A stretch of DNA of 64,000 nucleotides. It comes from Arminella tubonensis (GTDB taxonomy: Bacteria > Pseudomonadota > Alphaproteobacteria > Rhizobiales > Rhizobiaceae). The translations under genes were made by a program, and so were the position numbers. The stretch is taken from positions 1 to 64,000 of the forward strand of contig NZ_PCDP01000045.1 of the NCBI RefSeq assembly GCF_003240585.1, in the 5' to 3' direction. The notes beneath the pieces are model-generated. The model worked only from the letters and a program-made list of their open reading frames with translations, made no database searches and had not been told where the DNA came from. Positions 17,608 through 26,015 of this stretch are shown one piece after another. Within the stretch, counting starts at the first letter, position 1. Each line of letters begins with the position of its first letter.

Positions 17608-17931
17608 CCTGGAATTTACCCTTGATCAGCGCGATTTCAACGGCGGGCTGCATCGATTCGGGACAAAGCAAAAGATTAGCGCTTTTTGACGATCATGTAT
17701 GCATGAGCTTGCCAACGGCCTTTCCCGATGACGACCTTCAAGGTGCATACGAAATATCGCCGCACCCCGGCCAGCCCTAGTGCCGTTAGCATCAGGCTGT
17801 GCTATAACCCCTGCCGCAAGCGAAATTTCGTACGGCGATGGGACCGAGACTGAATTTGTATTGCCAGTCTAGAGCATCCCTATCCACACGCGTCGAAACG
17901 ATCGCGCAACTCTCCGAAAGAACGTCCCCCA
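17608..17931. other. Divergent intergenic region between transglutaminase and desaturase genes
   Basis: About 324 bases with no supported gene. A TATAAC at 17803-17808 could be a -10 for the desaturase gene, but no convincing -35 accompanies it. Confidence 0.45.
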
Positions 17932-18960
17932 ATGAACATGGCCCCCACCCTCGATCAGGCGAGCGGACCAAGCGAAAAAGCCTGGCTCAAGATCCTGTCG
18001 AAATACCGCCAGCCTCACGCCGGCCGCAGCACCTTTGAACTGGCCGTGACGGTCATCCCGTTCACTGCGCTGTGGATTTTATCATGGCTCGCGGTTCACT
18101 ACGGCATATGGATCGGAATGGTCCTGATTATCCCGGCGGCGGCGTTCCTGCTGCGATTGTTCATGATCCAGCACGACTGCGGTCACGGCTCCTTTTTCGC
18201 GCGCCGCCGCGTGGACGATTGGACGGGTCGTGTGATCGGCGTGCTGACAATGACGCCCTATGACTACTGGCGGCGCGCCCACGCGACCCACCATGCATCG
18301 GCCGGCAACCTCGACGAACGAGGAGTGGGCGATATCGCGACCTTGACCGTCAAGGAATACAAGGCTCTCTCCGCCTTCGGGCGGCTGAAATACCGGCTGT
18401 ATCGGAATCCTGTTGTCATGTTCGGCATCGGACCGATCTGGGTGTTCATCTTCAAGCAGCGATTGCCCTTCGGCATGATGCGCTCCGGCGCGCTCCCGTG
18501 GGTCTCTACGATGGCAACAAATGGTGCGATCGCGGTTCTCGCCGCACTGCTGATCTGGTGGATCGGCGTCATTCCGTTTCTGCTGGTCCATCTTCCGATC
18601 GTTGTCCTGGCCGCAGCAGCCGGCGTCTGGCTTTTCTATGTGCAGCATCAGTTTGAAGATACGCATTGGTCGGAAGGTAGCGAATGGCAGTTCCAGCAGG
18701 CGGCACTGCATGGTGCCTCCCACTACGACCTGCCGCTGGTGCTTCGGTGGGTGACCGGAAACATCGGCATCCACCACGTGCACCACCTGTCGAGCAAGGT
18801 GCCCTACTACAGGCTTCCCGAGGTGCTCAGAGACTATCCGGAACTTGGCGACATCGGCCGAATCACGATCATGCAGAGCTTGCGTTGCGTCAATCTCGTG
18901 CTCTGGGACGAAAATAGCCGGCGACTGGTCTCCTTTCGCGAAGCGCGAAAGCTAGCCTGA
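17932..18960 (+). CDS. Membrane fatty acid desaturase
   Basis: 342 residues with several hydrophobic spans and the three histidine boxes of acyl-lipid desaturases: HDCGH at 81-85, HATHH at 117-121 and HHVHH at 281-285, plus HQFEDTHW between them. The arrangement fits the delta-12/omega-6 type (COG3239), a di-iron enzyme introducing double bonds in membrane acyl chains. Regiospecificity cannot be read from the sequence. It lies next to a cold-shock gene, which is compatible with membrane adaptation at low temperature, but they are separate transcripts. Confidence 0.9.
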   Translation: MNMAPTLDQASGPSEKAWLKILSKYRQPHAGRSTFELAVTVIPFTALWILSWLAVHYGIWIGMVLIIPAAAFLLRLFMIQHDCGHGSFFARRRVDDWTGRVIGVLTMTPYDYWRRAHATHHASAGNLDERGVGDIATLTVKEYKALSAFGRLKYRLYRNPVVMFGIGPIWVFIFKQRLPFGMMRSGALPWVSTMATNGAIAVLAALLIWWIGVIPFLLVHLPIVVLAAAAGVWLFYVQHQFEDTHWSEGSEWQFQQAALHGASHYDLPLVLRWVTGNIGIHHVHHLSSKVPYYRLPEVLRDYPELGDIGRITIMQSLRCVNLVLWDENSRRLVSFREARKLA

Positions 18961-19065
18961 GGTCATCGCCTTTTCAGCGCAGCAATTTCGCCGCCTTTAC
19001 AGCGGCGAAATTCGACAAGACAGCATCTTGCTTGAGGTACATCGTCAACGAAACCTAACTAAAAG

Positions 19066-19094
19066 TTGACAAGCGGGTGTGAAGGGCCTATCTA
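19066..19094 (+). promoter_or_regulatory. Housekeeping-type promoter for cspA with long leader
   Basis: TTGACA at 19066-19071 and TATCTA at 19089-19094 with exactly 17 bases between. Transcription from here gives a 5' leader of about 140 bases before the cspA ATG, as is usual for cold-shock mRNAs. Confidence 0.65.
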
Positions 19095-19240
19095 CTGCGC
19101 ATCGATAGTTGTTTGACTGATATTTGTTTTTGCTGGCGCCCGGTGCGCTTACTTGACGAACTTCCCCTTCAAAAATCGAGATGAAATGCTGTCGTGCGTC
19201 GTACGGCGGTTAACACTTGTTGCTACAGAAAGGGTTCGTT

Positions 19241-19450
19241 ATGACCACTGGCACAGTAAAATGGTTCAACTCCACCAAGGGCTTCGGCTTCATTCAGCCT
19301 GACAACGGCGGTGCGGACGTTTTCGTTCACATCTCTGCTGTTGAGCGCGCTGGCATGCGCGAAATCGTTGAAGGTCAGAAGCTCGACTTCGAACTGGAAC
19401 GCGATAGCAAGTCGGGCAAGATGTCCGCTGCACAGCTTCGCGCTGCTTAA
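19241..19450 (+). CDS. cspA: Cold-shock protein, CspA family
   Basis: 69 residues, MTTGTVKWFNSTKGFGFIQP, then DVFVHISAVERAG. RNP1 (KGFGFIQP) and RNP2 (VFVHISA) of the single-stranded nucleic-acid-binding cold-shock fold are intact. The ATG at 19241 is preceded by AAGGG. A good promoter with long leader and a terminator flank it. Confidence 0.97.
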   Translation: MTTGTVKWFNSTKGFGFIQPDNGGADVFVHISAVERAGMREIVEGQKLDFELERDSKSGKMSAAQLRAA

Positions 19451-19512
19451 AGGTTTTCAGCCTCGCCATGACCACGGATGTACTGGCATGTTGCTGAGGC
19501 GATTACCAACAG

Positions 19513-19540
19513 AAGGTCAGACGATTGTCTGGCCTTTTTT
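19513..19540 (+). terminator. Rho-independent terminator after cspA
   Basis: AAGGTCAGAC (19513-19522), loop GATT, GTCTGGCCTT (19527-19536) with one G-T pair, running into six Ts. Confidence 0.9.
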
Positions 19541-19582
19541 CGCTTTATCGTCTGCGTCACCATGCTTTGAAGGATTGAGGAC

Positions 19583-19798
19583 TTGACCGAGAATTCGAGC
19601 AAGACACGAGAACAGGCTGAGCTGGCTTTCAGCAAGACACAGACTGAATTTCTGGCGCGCAGCCGAACGATTTCCGAGATAGACGCGGTGGCGGCCGAGC
19701 GTGATGCGAAGACCGCTAGATTGCGTGAACTTCGTCTGGAAAAAGAAGCGAATTCTGCTCCCAAGACCACCAAGCCCAAAAAAGCCACGAAGCGCTGA
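19583..19798 (+). CDS. Small charged hypothetical protein
   Basis: 71 residues, TTG start at 19583 preceded by AAGGA eight bases away. The sequence is helical and charged (ISEIDAVAAERDAKTARLRE) with a Lys-rich tail KTTKPKKATKR, suggestive of nucleic-acid association. It follows the cspA terminator. Comparable short proteins occur after cspA in rhizobia; function unknown. Confidence 0.6.
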   Translation: MTENSSKTREQAELAFSKTQTEFLARSRTISEIDAVAAERDAKTARLRELRLEKEANSAPKTTKPKKATKR

Positions 19799-19854
19799 GA
19801 CGCTTTTTGAAACCCGAATCCTGATTATTCTGGACCGACAAGGACGACGTTGGA

Positions 19855-20235
19855 TTGAGACACGTTAACGATAATGGTTTTGCCGAGCGCCGTAAGGCTG
19901 CTGCCGAGGCCAAAAAGCTGCTTCTGAAAAAGTTCGAAACCGCTCCAAAGGCTGACGACCCGGAAATGGTCGCCAAGCGCGCCGAGCGCGAGGCTATTTC
20001 TGCCGCGCGCGAGCTTCGCCGTGCCGAGCGCGAGCGACTTAAGCAAGAGGCCAACGAACGCCAGCTTGCGGAAGCCGCAGCACTGACGGAAGCTGCTACC
20101 GCTGCCGAACGAGCCGACGCGGAAGCCCGGGAATCGGCTGCCAAGGATCGCATCGCACGCGTCATCGCTGATGAAGCGGAACGCAAGGCCGAGCGCGACC
20201 GCCGTTACGCGGCGCGCAAGGCCCGTCAGCGCTAG
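19855..20235 (+). CDS. DUF6481 family protein, highly charged coiled-coil
   Basis: 126 residues, almost wholly Ala/Glu/Arg/Lys heptad-like helix from residue 10 to the end, closing with RRYAARKARQR, the hallmark ending of DUF6481. The frame opens with TTG at 19855 (MRHVNDNGFAERRKAAAEAKK) and AGGA lies 10 bases upstream; no ATG is in frame. Many DUF6481 genes lie near cspA. The charged, intrinsically helical composition suggests RNA or ribosome binding, but this is inference. Confidence 0.75.
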   Translation: MRHVNDNGFAERRKAAAEAKKLLLKKFETAPKADDPEMVAKRAEREAISAARELRRAERERLKQEANERQLAEAAALTEAATAAERADAEARESAAKDRIARVIADEAERKAERDRRYAARKARQR

Positions 20236-20316
20236 TCGCTCGACGCTTGCAAGATATGAAAACTCAAGCCCGGTCGGTCTCGATCGGGCTTTGTTCGTTT
20301 GGCGCCGCGCAATCCT

Positions 20317-20892
20317 TCAGATGATGGAACGAGCTTGGCTGGGGAACCGTAAGGTCCACCTGCGCCCGTCGCCGCTCATTTGGACGACGCTCAGCGGCTC
20401 TACATCGATTTTCCAGAACGCCGACGGCGGCGCCTGCAGAACGTGCAGCAAAGCCGCACGGATCACAGAAGCATGGGTGATGGCGATAGTGTGGCCCCTT
20501 TCACCAAGCCGATGATCTACCCAAACTGCAACGCGTTCGGACAGCGCGGCAAGGGATTCTCCTCCGTGCGGCGCAGCGGTCATGTCCGTCAGCCATACGG
20601 CGACATTTTCCGGCTCAATCACGTGCAAATCCCCAATGGCTTTGCCGCTCCACCGACCGTAGTCGCAATCGCGCAAGGCGGTATCCGGTTCGCCCTGTAG
20701 TGAAAGAATCTCCGAGGTCTGCCTAGTGCGCAACGTCGGGCTGATCCAGACGCGATCCGCCCGCTCCAACAATCCCTTCAACATTTTTGTCTGCGCAATG
20801 GCCTTTTCTTCCAATGGCTCGTCGCCTGGAAACGTCGCGGTTCTGTTGCTGACCGTCGCTCCGTGACAAACCCAGGTCAAAAGTCCCTTCAA
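20317..20892 (-). CDS. CobC-like histidine phosphatase family protein
   Basis: 191 residues with the histidine-phosphatase fold: WVCHGATVSN near the N-terminus, SPTLRTRQTSEIL, HGGESLAALSERV, and AITHASVIRAAL carrying the second histidine. The usual R-H-G triad reads C-H-G, so the first arginine of the phosphate pocket is missing. The gene is divergent from a cobalamin riboswitch and cbtBA, so a role in cobalamin metabolism (alpha-ribazole phosphatase-like) is plausible but unproven; activity may be reduced. Confidence 0.78.
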   Translation of the reverse strand: MKGLLTWVCHGATVSNRTATFPGDEPLEEKAIAQTKMLKGLLERADRVWISPTLRTRQTSEILSLQGEPDTALRDCDYGRWSGKAIGDLHVIEPENVAVWLTDMTAAPHGGESLAALSERVAVWVDHRLGERGHTIAITHASVIRAALLHVLQAPPSAFWKIDVEPLSVVQMSGDGRRWTLRFPSQARSII

Positions 20893-20950
20893 GGCGAAAA
20901 TCTTTCCAAAATGAACGGCCTGCAGCCTTGCTGGCGCGCATATGCGTTCG

Positions 20951-20980
20951 TTGACAATAAGCTTGCGGCGCAGATATAAC
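20951..20980 (+). promoter_or_regulatory. Promoter for the riboswitch-cbtBA transcript
   Basis: TTGACA at 20951-20956 and TATAAC at 20975-20980 with an 18-base spacer, immediately before the riboswitch. Confidence 0.6.
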
Positions 20981-20984
20981 GTTT

Positions 20985-21110
20985 GGGTTGTCGCTATGGA
21001 AGCCGGTGAAAGCCCGGCGCGGTCGCGCCACTGTAATCGACGGGTTGAAGGTTTCAGCCAGTCGTAAGCCAGACCCTACGCCAACAAATCCTTGTCACCG
21101 ACGGAACGCG
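20985..21110 (+). promoter_or_regulatory. Cobalamin (AdoCbl) riboswitch
   Basis: The leader holds the conserved core GAAGCCGGTGAAAGCCCGGC followed by GCGCGGTCGCGCCACTGTAA, i.e. the GCCACTG B12 box, and a downstream GTAAGCCAGACCCTACGCC segment typical of the 3' part. Boundaries are approximate. It precedes cbtB by about 20 bases, so B12 would repress cobalt uptake, most likely at translation initiation because no T-run terminator is seen. Confidence 0.93.
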
Positions 21111-21132
21111 TCATTCTAAAAGGAACTAACAT

Positions 21133-21342
21133 ATGTCCGACACCACATTCGGAGCGGCTATCGGCCCGGCCCCCATCCCGCTTGGCGAGATTCTGCCCTG
21201 GGCGATCTTCGCCGGCCTCCTTATGATGCTGGCCATCTACTTCGTCGGCGCAGAAGAAGGCGCGACCTCGCTCATATCAGGCATGTACGTCCACGAATTC
21301 GTGCATGACGGTCGCCATCTCCTCGGCTTTCCCTGCCACTAA
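21133..21342 (+). CDS. cbtB: CbtB, small subunit of predicted cobalt transporter
   Basis: 69 residues with one transmembrane helix (ILPWAIFAGLLMMLAIYFVG) and the metal-binding C-terminus HEFVHDGRHLLGFPCH, the signature of CbtB. It is the first gene after the riboswitch and is followed 12 bases later by cbtA. Confidence 0.93.
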   Translation: MSDTTFGAAIGPAPIPLGEILPWAIFAGLLMMLAIYFVGAEEGATSLISGMYVHEFVHDGRHLLGFPCH

Positions 21343-21354
21343 GGAGTAGCCCAC

Positions 21355-22098
21355 ATGGTTGGAAATCTTTTGCTCCGCGGCATGATCGCCGGGGTGTTGG
21401 CAGGCCTGTTGGTATTTGCTTTCGCCCGGACGTTCGGAGAACCGCTTGTCGATAGCGCTATCGCTTTCGAGGACCAGGTCAATCAGGCAAAGGGCGAAGC
21501 GCCGGAGCCTGAGATCGTCAGTCGCGAGACCCAGGCAGGCCTGGGGCTGTTCACCGGCATTATGGCTTATAGCGTCGGCATCGGCGGCCTTTTCGCCCTC
21601 GCCTTCTCCTATGCGTACGGTCGGGTCAGCCCGTTCGGCCCGCGCGGCACGGCAGCGCTGATTGCGCTGGCAGCTTTCGTCGCGATCGCCCTTGTGCCCG
21701 ATATCAAGTATCCCGCAAATCCGCCTTCGGTCGGAAATCCCGATACGATCGGCGTCAGGACGGAATACTTCTTTGTCATGATTGTGATTTCGATTGCAGC
21801 AATGGTAGGAGCAGTTGCCTTGGCGCGAACCCTCCTGCCGCGTTATGGCCAGTGGAACGCAACAATTGTCGCCGGCGTCGCCTTCATCGCCGTCATCGCG
21901 GTGGTGCAATATGCCATGCCGCCAATCAACGAAGTGCCTGAAAACTTCTCGGCAGTGGTTCTCTGGCGGTTCCGGGTAACGTCGCTCGGCATGCACGCGA
22001 TTCTCTGGGCGACCCTCGGACTTGCGTTCGGCGCCCTGGCCGAGCACCGGATCGGCAACAACCATCGGCGCGGAGCCCCGCGCCTCGCACATCGCTAG
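21355..22098 (+). CDS. cbtA: CbtA, membrane subunit of predicted cobalt transporter
   Basis: 247 residues with about five membrane spans, starting NLLLRGMIAGVLAGLLVFAFARTFGEP. This is the CbtA pattern, and the DIKYPANPPSVG and YGQW segments are conserved in the family. Together with CbtB it is predicted from comparative genomics to import cobalt for B12 synthesis; the complex lacks an obvious ATPase. A hairpin follows the stop. Confidence 0.92.
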   Translation: MVGNLLLRGMIAGVLAGLLVFAFARTFGEPLVDSAIAFEDQVNQAKGEAPEPEIVSRETQAGLGLFTGIMAYSVGIGGLFALAFSYAYGRVSPFGPRGTAALIALAAFVAIALVPDIKYPANPPSVGNPDTIGVRTEYFFVMIVISIAAMVGAVALARTLLPRYGQWNATIVAGVAFIAVIAVVQYAMPPINEVPENFSAVVLWRFRVTSLGMHAILWATLGLAFGALAEHRIGNNHRRGAPRLAHR

Positions 22099-22110
22099 TA
22101 TCCAGCATTG

Positions 22111-22143
22111 GCTTCCGGTCGCTTTCTTAGGGCGATCGGAAGC
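22111..22143 (+). terminator. Strong hairpin after cbtA without T-run
   Basis: A 12-bp stem with one G-T pair (22111-22122 with 22132-22143) and a nine-base loop lies 12 bases after the cbtA stop. No U-run follows, so it may stabilise the 3' end or act with Rho. Its position also argues that the glycosylase gene starts downstream of it. Confidence 0.5.
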
Positions 22144-22164
22144 ACTTCCATCGGGCGCCAGTCC

Positions 22165-22719
22165 TTGTCCTCAGATAGCTTGAACAGCTTTTTCAGCCGA
22201 GATGTCGTCGGTGTCGCACGCGAGCTCATAGGCTGGCGTTTCTCTGTTGACGGGGTCGGCGGCAGGATCGTCGAGACTGAAGCCTACCGGGCCGATGACG
22301 AGGCCTCGCACTGCTTCCGGGGTCCGACTGAGCGCAACGCAGCCATGTTCGGTGCTCCCGCACATGTCTACATCTATCGATCCTACGGCATCCATTGGTG
22401 CATCAACTTCGTCTGCCTTCCAGGCAGCGCCGTCTTGATCCGCGCATTGGAACCGGAAGGCGGCATCGACAAGATGGTCGAGCGGCGTGGAATGACCGAT
22501 CCATACCATCTCTGCAGCGGTCCCGGCAAATTGACACAGGCCCTTGGTATCGATCTGAGATTGAACGGTTGCTCGCTCGCGGAAGATCCATTCGAGCTCT
22601 CGCCAGCCGCCCCTGTGCCGGTCGCCGAGGACAAGCGAATAGGCATTACCAAGAACGTCGATCCGCTTTGGCGGTTCGGCGTGGTCGGCTCGCGGTTCGT
22701 CAGCCGCCGGTTCCTCTAA
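22165..22719 (+). CDS. mpg: DNA-3-methyladenine glycosylase, AAG/MPG type
   Basis: About 184 residues. The core is clear: FFSRDVVGVARELIGW, IVETEAYRADDEASHCFRG with the catalytic glutamate, VYIYRSYGIHWCINFVC with the base-flipping tyrosine, and SGPGKLTQALGI. It excises alkylated adenine. The start is uncertain: no ATG is available. TTG codons at 22108, 22165 and 22180 are candidates; 22108 precedes a strong hairpin and is unlikely, and 22180 would fit the family length best. Confidence 0.88.
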   Translation: MSSDSLNSFFSRDVVGVARELIGWRFSVDGVGGRIVETEAYRADDEASHCFRGPTERNAAMFGAPAHVYIYRSYGIHWCINFVCLPGSAVLIRALEPEGGIDKMVERRGMTDPYHLCSGPGKLTQALGIDLRLNGCSLAEDPFELSPAAPVPVAEDKRIGITKNVDPLWRFGVVGSRFVSRRFL

Positions 22720-22788
22720 AAGTCCCGAAACGCAAACGGCCGCCGGGATCGCCCAGACGGCCGCCGCTAGATGGTATGGCGAGATGCC

Positions 22789-24339
22789 CTACTCCATGGC
22801 GATGCTGTGATCGACCGCAGCCGGGGTAGCCGGCTTCCTCAGCAGAATGACCAGGGGCATCGCGCAGAGCGACATCAGCATCAGCAATTTGAAGTCATCG
22901 ATATAGGCGATGATCGTCGCCTGCAGCGTGATGATGCCATCGAGGCTCGCCCTGCCGATTGCAGTCAGTGGATCGACGCTGTGGACGGCCGCCGGTGCAT
23001 CGAATGCATGGTTGAACGGCGTCACATAAGCTGCGATCGACTCGTGATTGCTCTGCGTATTCTCCGTGATCAGCGCCGAGACGACGGAGATACCGACACT
23101 CGATCCGATATTGCGTGAGAGATTGTAAAGGCCGGTCCCCTCGCCGCGCATGTGCGCCGGCAGCGTCGCAAAGGCGATGGTCGTCAGCGGCACGAACAGG
23201 AACCCGAGGCCGGCGCCCTGTACGAAGCCGACCGTGATGATCGTCCATTGCGAGACGTCTGGCGTCCAGCCGGTCATCTCGTACATCGCCCAGGCGGTCA
23301 GTCCGAGGCCGAGCAACAACAGCCAGCGCGTGTCGACCTTGCCGATCAGCCGGCCGACAACGAACATGCAGACCATCGTACCGAGGCCACGTGGCCCCAT
23401 CACGATACCGGCGGTAACGACAGGATATCCCATCAGCGTCTGCAGATACGGTGTCATCAACGCTAGCGATGCCAGATAGGTCACGCCCACGATAAAGATG
23501 AAAAGCATGCTGACGGCAAAATTCTGGTCCAGGAACAGCCGTGGATTGACGAAGGATTTCTTCGCCGTGAACGTATGGACCAGAAACAGATAGAATGCGG
23601 CCGCGCAGACAAGCGCCTCCATGATGATCTCGCCGGACGAAAACCAGTCGAGCTGTTCCCCGCGGTCGAGGAAAAGCTGCAGCGACGCAATACCTAGGCT
23701 GAGCATGCTGAAGCCGAACAGGTCGAGCTTGGCGAGCGCATCGATCTTCGTTTCCCTGACGAAAACCACGATGCCCATGAACGCCAGCATCCCGATCGGC
23801 ACATTGATGTAGAAGACCCACCGCCAGCTGATATGATCTGTCAACCAGCCACCGATAACCGGCCCGAGCACGGGCCCCACCATGACCGAAACGCCGAATA
23901 GCGCCATTGCCTTGCCGCGCTCCTCGACCGAGTAGATGTCAAGCAGGATACCTTGCGACAGCGGCACGAGTGCTGCGCCGAACAGGCCTTGCAGCAGGCG
24001 AAAAGCGACAATCTGCACCAGAGACTGCGCGAACCCGCACAGGACGGAAGCAACGACGAAACCGCCGATCGCGGTCAGAAGTACGCGTTTGCGACCGAAT
24101 TTTGCCGACAGGAAGCCGGACGGCGGCGTCATGATCGCAGCCGCGACGATATAGGACGTCAGAACCCAGTTGATCTGGTCGGCGCTGGCCGAGACACTGC
24201 CCTGGATATAGGGCAGCGCGACATTGGCGATGGTCGTATCCAGCGCCTGCATGATGACGGCAAGAATGACGCAGGCCGTGATAGCGCCGCGATTGGCGAC
24301 GATGGGCTCGGCACCGGCCGTTGCGGAAGCGTTACTCAT
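22789..24339 (-). CDS. emrB: MFS multidrug efflux permease, DHA2 / EmrB family
   Basis: 516 residues with about 14 membrane spans. The DHA2 family motifs are seen: LDTTIANVALPYIQGSVSAS in helix 1, GFLSAKFGRKRVLL between helices 2 and 3, and GPVLGPVIGGWLTDHISWRWVFYINVPIG (motif C, positions about 150-180). It overlaps the emrA stop by eight bases, so the two are translationally coupled. It forms the inner-membrane pump of a tripartite system with EmrA and an outer-membrane channel encoded elsewhere. Confidence 0.92.
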   Translation of the reverse strand: MSNASATAGAEPIVANRGAITACVILAVIMQALDTTIANVALPYIQGSVSASADQINWVLTSYIVAAAIMTPPSGFLSAKFGRKRVLLTAIGGFVVASVLCGFAQSLVQIVAFRLLQGLFGAALVPLSQGILLDIYSVEERGKAMALFGVSVMVGPVLGPVIGGWLTDHISWRWVFYINVPIGMLAFMGIVVFVRETKIDALAKLDLFGFSMLSLGIASLQLFLDRGEQLDWFSSGEIIMEALVCAAAFYLFLVHTFTAKKSFVNPRLFLDQNFAVSMLFIFIVGVTYLASLALMTPYLQTLMGYPVVTAGIVMGPRGLGTMVCMFVVGRLIGKVDTRWLLLLGLGLTAWAMYEMTGWTPDVSQWTIITVGFVQGAGLGFLFVPLTTIAFATLPAHMRGEGTGLYNLSRNIGSSVGISVVSALITENTQSNHESIAAYVTPFNHAFDAPAAVHSVDPLTAIGRASLDGIITLQATIIAYIDDFKLLMLMSLCAMPLVILLRKPATPAAVDHSIAME

Positions 24340-25558
24340 GATCCTTGCCGTCGGGACGGCCCAAAAGTTTGGCGATGAAATCCGGCAGGCCGCGGGCGTG
24401 GCCCGTGTTTACGCCGACGACAGTGCTCATTCCGACGCGAAGCGGCGGCTTGCCGGCCTGATCGTCGATGCTGATCCGCATCGGAATGCGCTGCACGACC
24501 TTGACCCAGTTGCCGGTCGTGTTCTGTGCCGGCAGCAGCGAGAAGCTCGAGCCGGACGCAGGGCTGATGCTTGCGACGGTCCCCTTCCAGACGATACCGG
24601 GGTAGGTATCGACCGAAATGTCGACCGTCTGTCCGGGCTTGACGTAGGTCAGCTCAGTTTCCTTCGGGCTTGCCGCGATCCATAGGTTATTGGCTGAGAC
24701 CAGCGAAAAACCCTGTTGCGCAGCTGTCAGGTAGGCTCCGACCTGCAGCGCGTTGACATTGGTGACGATGCCATCGAAGGAGGCCCTGACGACCGTGTCG
24801 TCAAGCTCCCGCTGAGCGTTGTCGACCGTCGACTTGGCCTGCAGATAAATTGGGTTCTGTTCGACCGGCTGGTTCACGTCGCCGCCGATCTGGGCAAGCG
24901 TCGATGCCGCTTGAGCCTTCGCAACGTCGACCTTCTGCAGGGCAGCATCGAGATTGTGCTTGGATTCGTCGAAGGCAGCTTTTGAGGCGACTGAGCTGTT
25001 GATAAGGTTCTGCTGGCGGTCGAATGCCGTCTGGAAATACGGAATATCTGCCTGTGCCTGGGCGATCTGCGAAAGCGTCAGCTGATAGCTCGCCTTCAGG
25101 TTCAATATCTGGTTGCGGGCAGCTCCGAGCTGCGCCTGAGCCCCTTCCAACGCGATCTGGAAGGTGTCGGGCTTGAGGCGGAAAAGCACCTGCCCCTTCT
25201 TCACCAGTTCGTTCTCGTGGACGTCGATAGAGGCGACCAGACCGGAGACGTCTGTCGAGACGCCGACCATATCTGCCTGGACGTAGGCATTGTCGGTCGA
25301 CATCACCTGTCCGCCGGTGACGTAGTAATAGCCGCCAACGACGAGCGCGACCGGCAGGAGCGCAAAGAGGATTGGCCGGGTCGGGCTCCGGCGCTTGCGA
25401 GGCTTGACTGCCGCAGCCACCGGCGTCGCTACGCCTACGGTTGCTGGAGCAGGCGTCGGGTTGGCAGCCGGTGCCTCCGCAACCTCTTCCTGCGCGACGT
25501 TCTTCTCGCTGGTGTTTGCGTTGGCATGTATCCGAATAGATGAAGGTGAGTCAGCCAT
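24332..25558 (-). CDS. emrA: HlyD-family membrane fusion protein, EmrA-like
   Basis: 408 residues: Pro/Ala-rich cytoplasmic N-terminus with KPRKRR, one membrane helix (ILFALLPVALVVGGYYYV), the biotinyl-lipoyl half-motif STDNAYVQADMVGVSTDVSG, a coiled-coil hairpin rich in Gln/Ala (about residues 130-240), and the beta-barrel with LVSANNLWIAASPKETEL. This is the EmrA architecture. It overlaps marR upstream and emrB downstream by eight bases each. Confidence 0.92.
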   Translation of the reverse strand: MADSPSSIRIHANANTSEKNVAQEEVAEAPAANPTPAPATVGVATPVAAAVKPRKRRSPTRPILFALLPVALVVGGYYYVTGGQVMSTDNAYVQADMVGVSTDVSGLVASIDVHENELVKKGQVLFRLKPDTFQIALEGAQAQLGAARNQILNLKASYQLTLSQIAQAQADIPYFQTAFDRQQNLINSSVASKAAFDESKHNLDAALQKVDVAKAQAASTLAQIGGDVNQPVEQNPIYLQAKSTVDNAQRELDDTVVRASFDGIVTNVNALQVGAYLTAAQQGFSLVSANNLWIAASPKETELTYVKPGQTVDISVDTYPGIVWKGTVASISPASGSSFSLLPAQNTTGNWVKVVQRIPMRISIDDQAGKPPLRVGMSTVVGVNTGHARGLPDFIAKLLGRPDGKDHE

Positions 25559-26015
25559 GATTTATCTCTTTGTCGGCCGCAGCCAGACGGCAGCCTTGAA
25601 CCAGGTTGGTTTTCATAAGGGTAAGCGTTTCGAACAGGCGAATGCGGTCCTCGCCCGAGATGCCTTCCAAGGCCTCGCCTCTGGTTTCGTCCCCGAGGCT
25701 TCGCATGTGGGCAAGCAGGGGCCGTGCCTCTTCGCGCATGTAAAGCAGCCAGACGCGGCGATCGGTTGGATGCTGGCGCCGCTCGATCAATCCACGTTGC
25801 GCCATCTTGTCCAGGATGCGGACCAACGTGATCGGCTCGATCTCCAGCATCTCTGCCAGGCCCGCCTGATGAATGCCCTCGTTTGTGGCGAGATAGGCAA
25901 GGGTCTGCCATTGCGACCGTGTCAAGCCCAAGCCTTTCGCGCGCTGCTCGAACCGCTTGCGAAGAAGCCGAGCAACGTCATGCAGAAGAAAGCCGAGGGT
26001 TGGTGCCGAAGTCAT
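25551..26015 (-). CDS. MarR-family transcriptional regulator
   Basis: 154 residues with a winged-helix core: LTRSQWQTLAYLATNEGIHQAGLAEMLEIEPITLVRILD and the wing LIERRQHPTDRRVWLLYM. It is the first gene of the operon and overlaps emrA by eight bases. The position suggests an autorepressor of the efflux operon released by a toxic ligand. A dyad 15-55 bases upstream is a candidate operator. Confidence 0.92.
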   Translation of the reverse strand: MTSAPTLGFLLHDVARLLRKRFEQRAKGLGLTRSQWQTLAYLATNEGIHQAGLAEMLEIEPITLVRILDKMAQRGLIERRQHPTDRRVWLLYMREEARPLLAHMRSLGDETRGEALEGISGEDRIRLFETLTLMKTNLVQGCRLAAADKEINHG

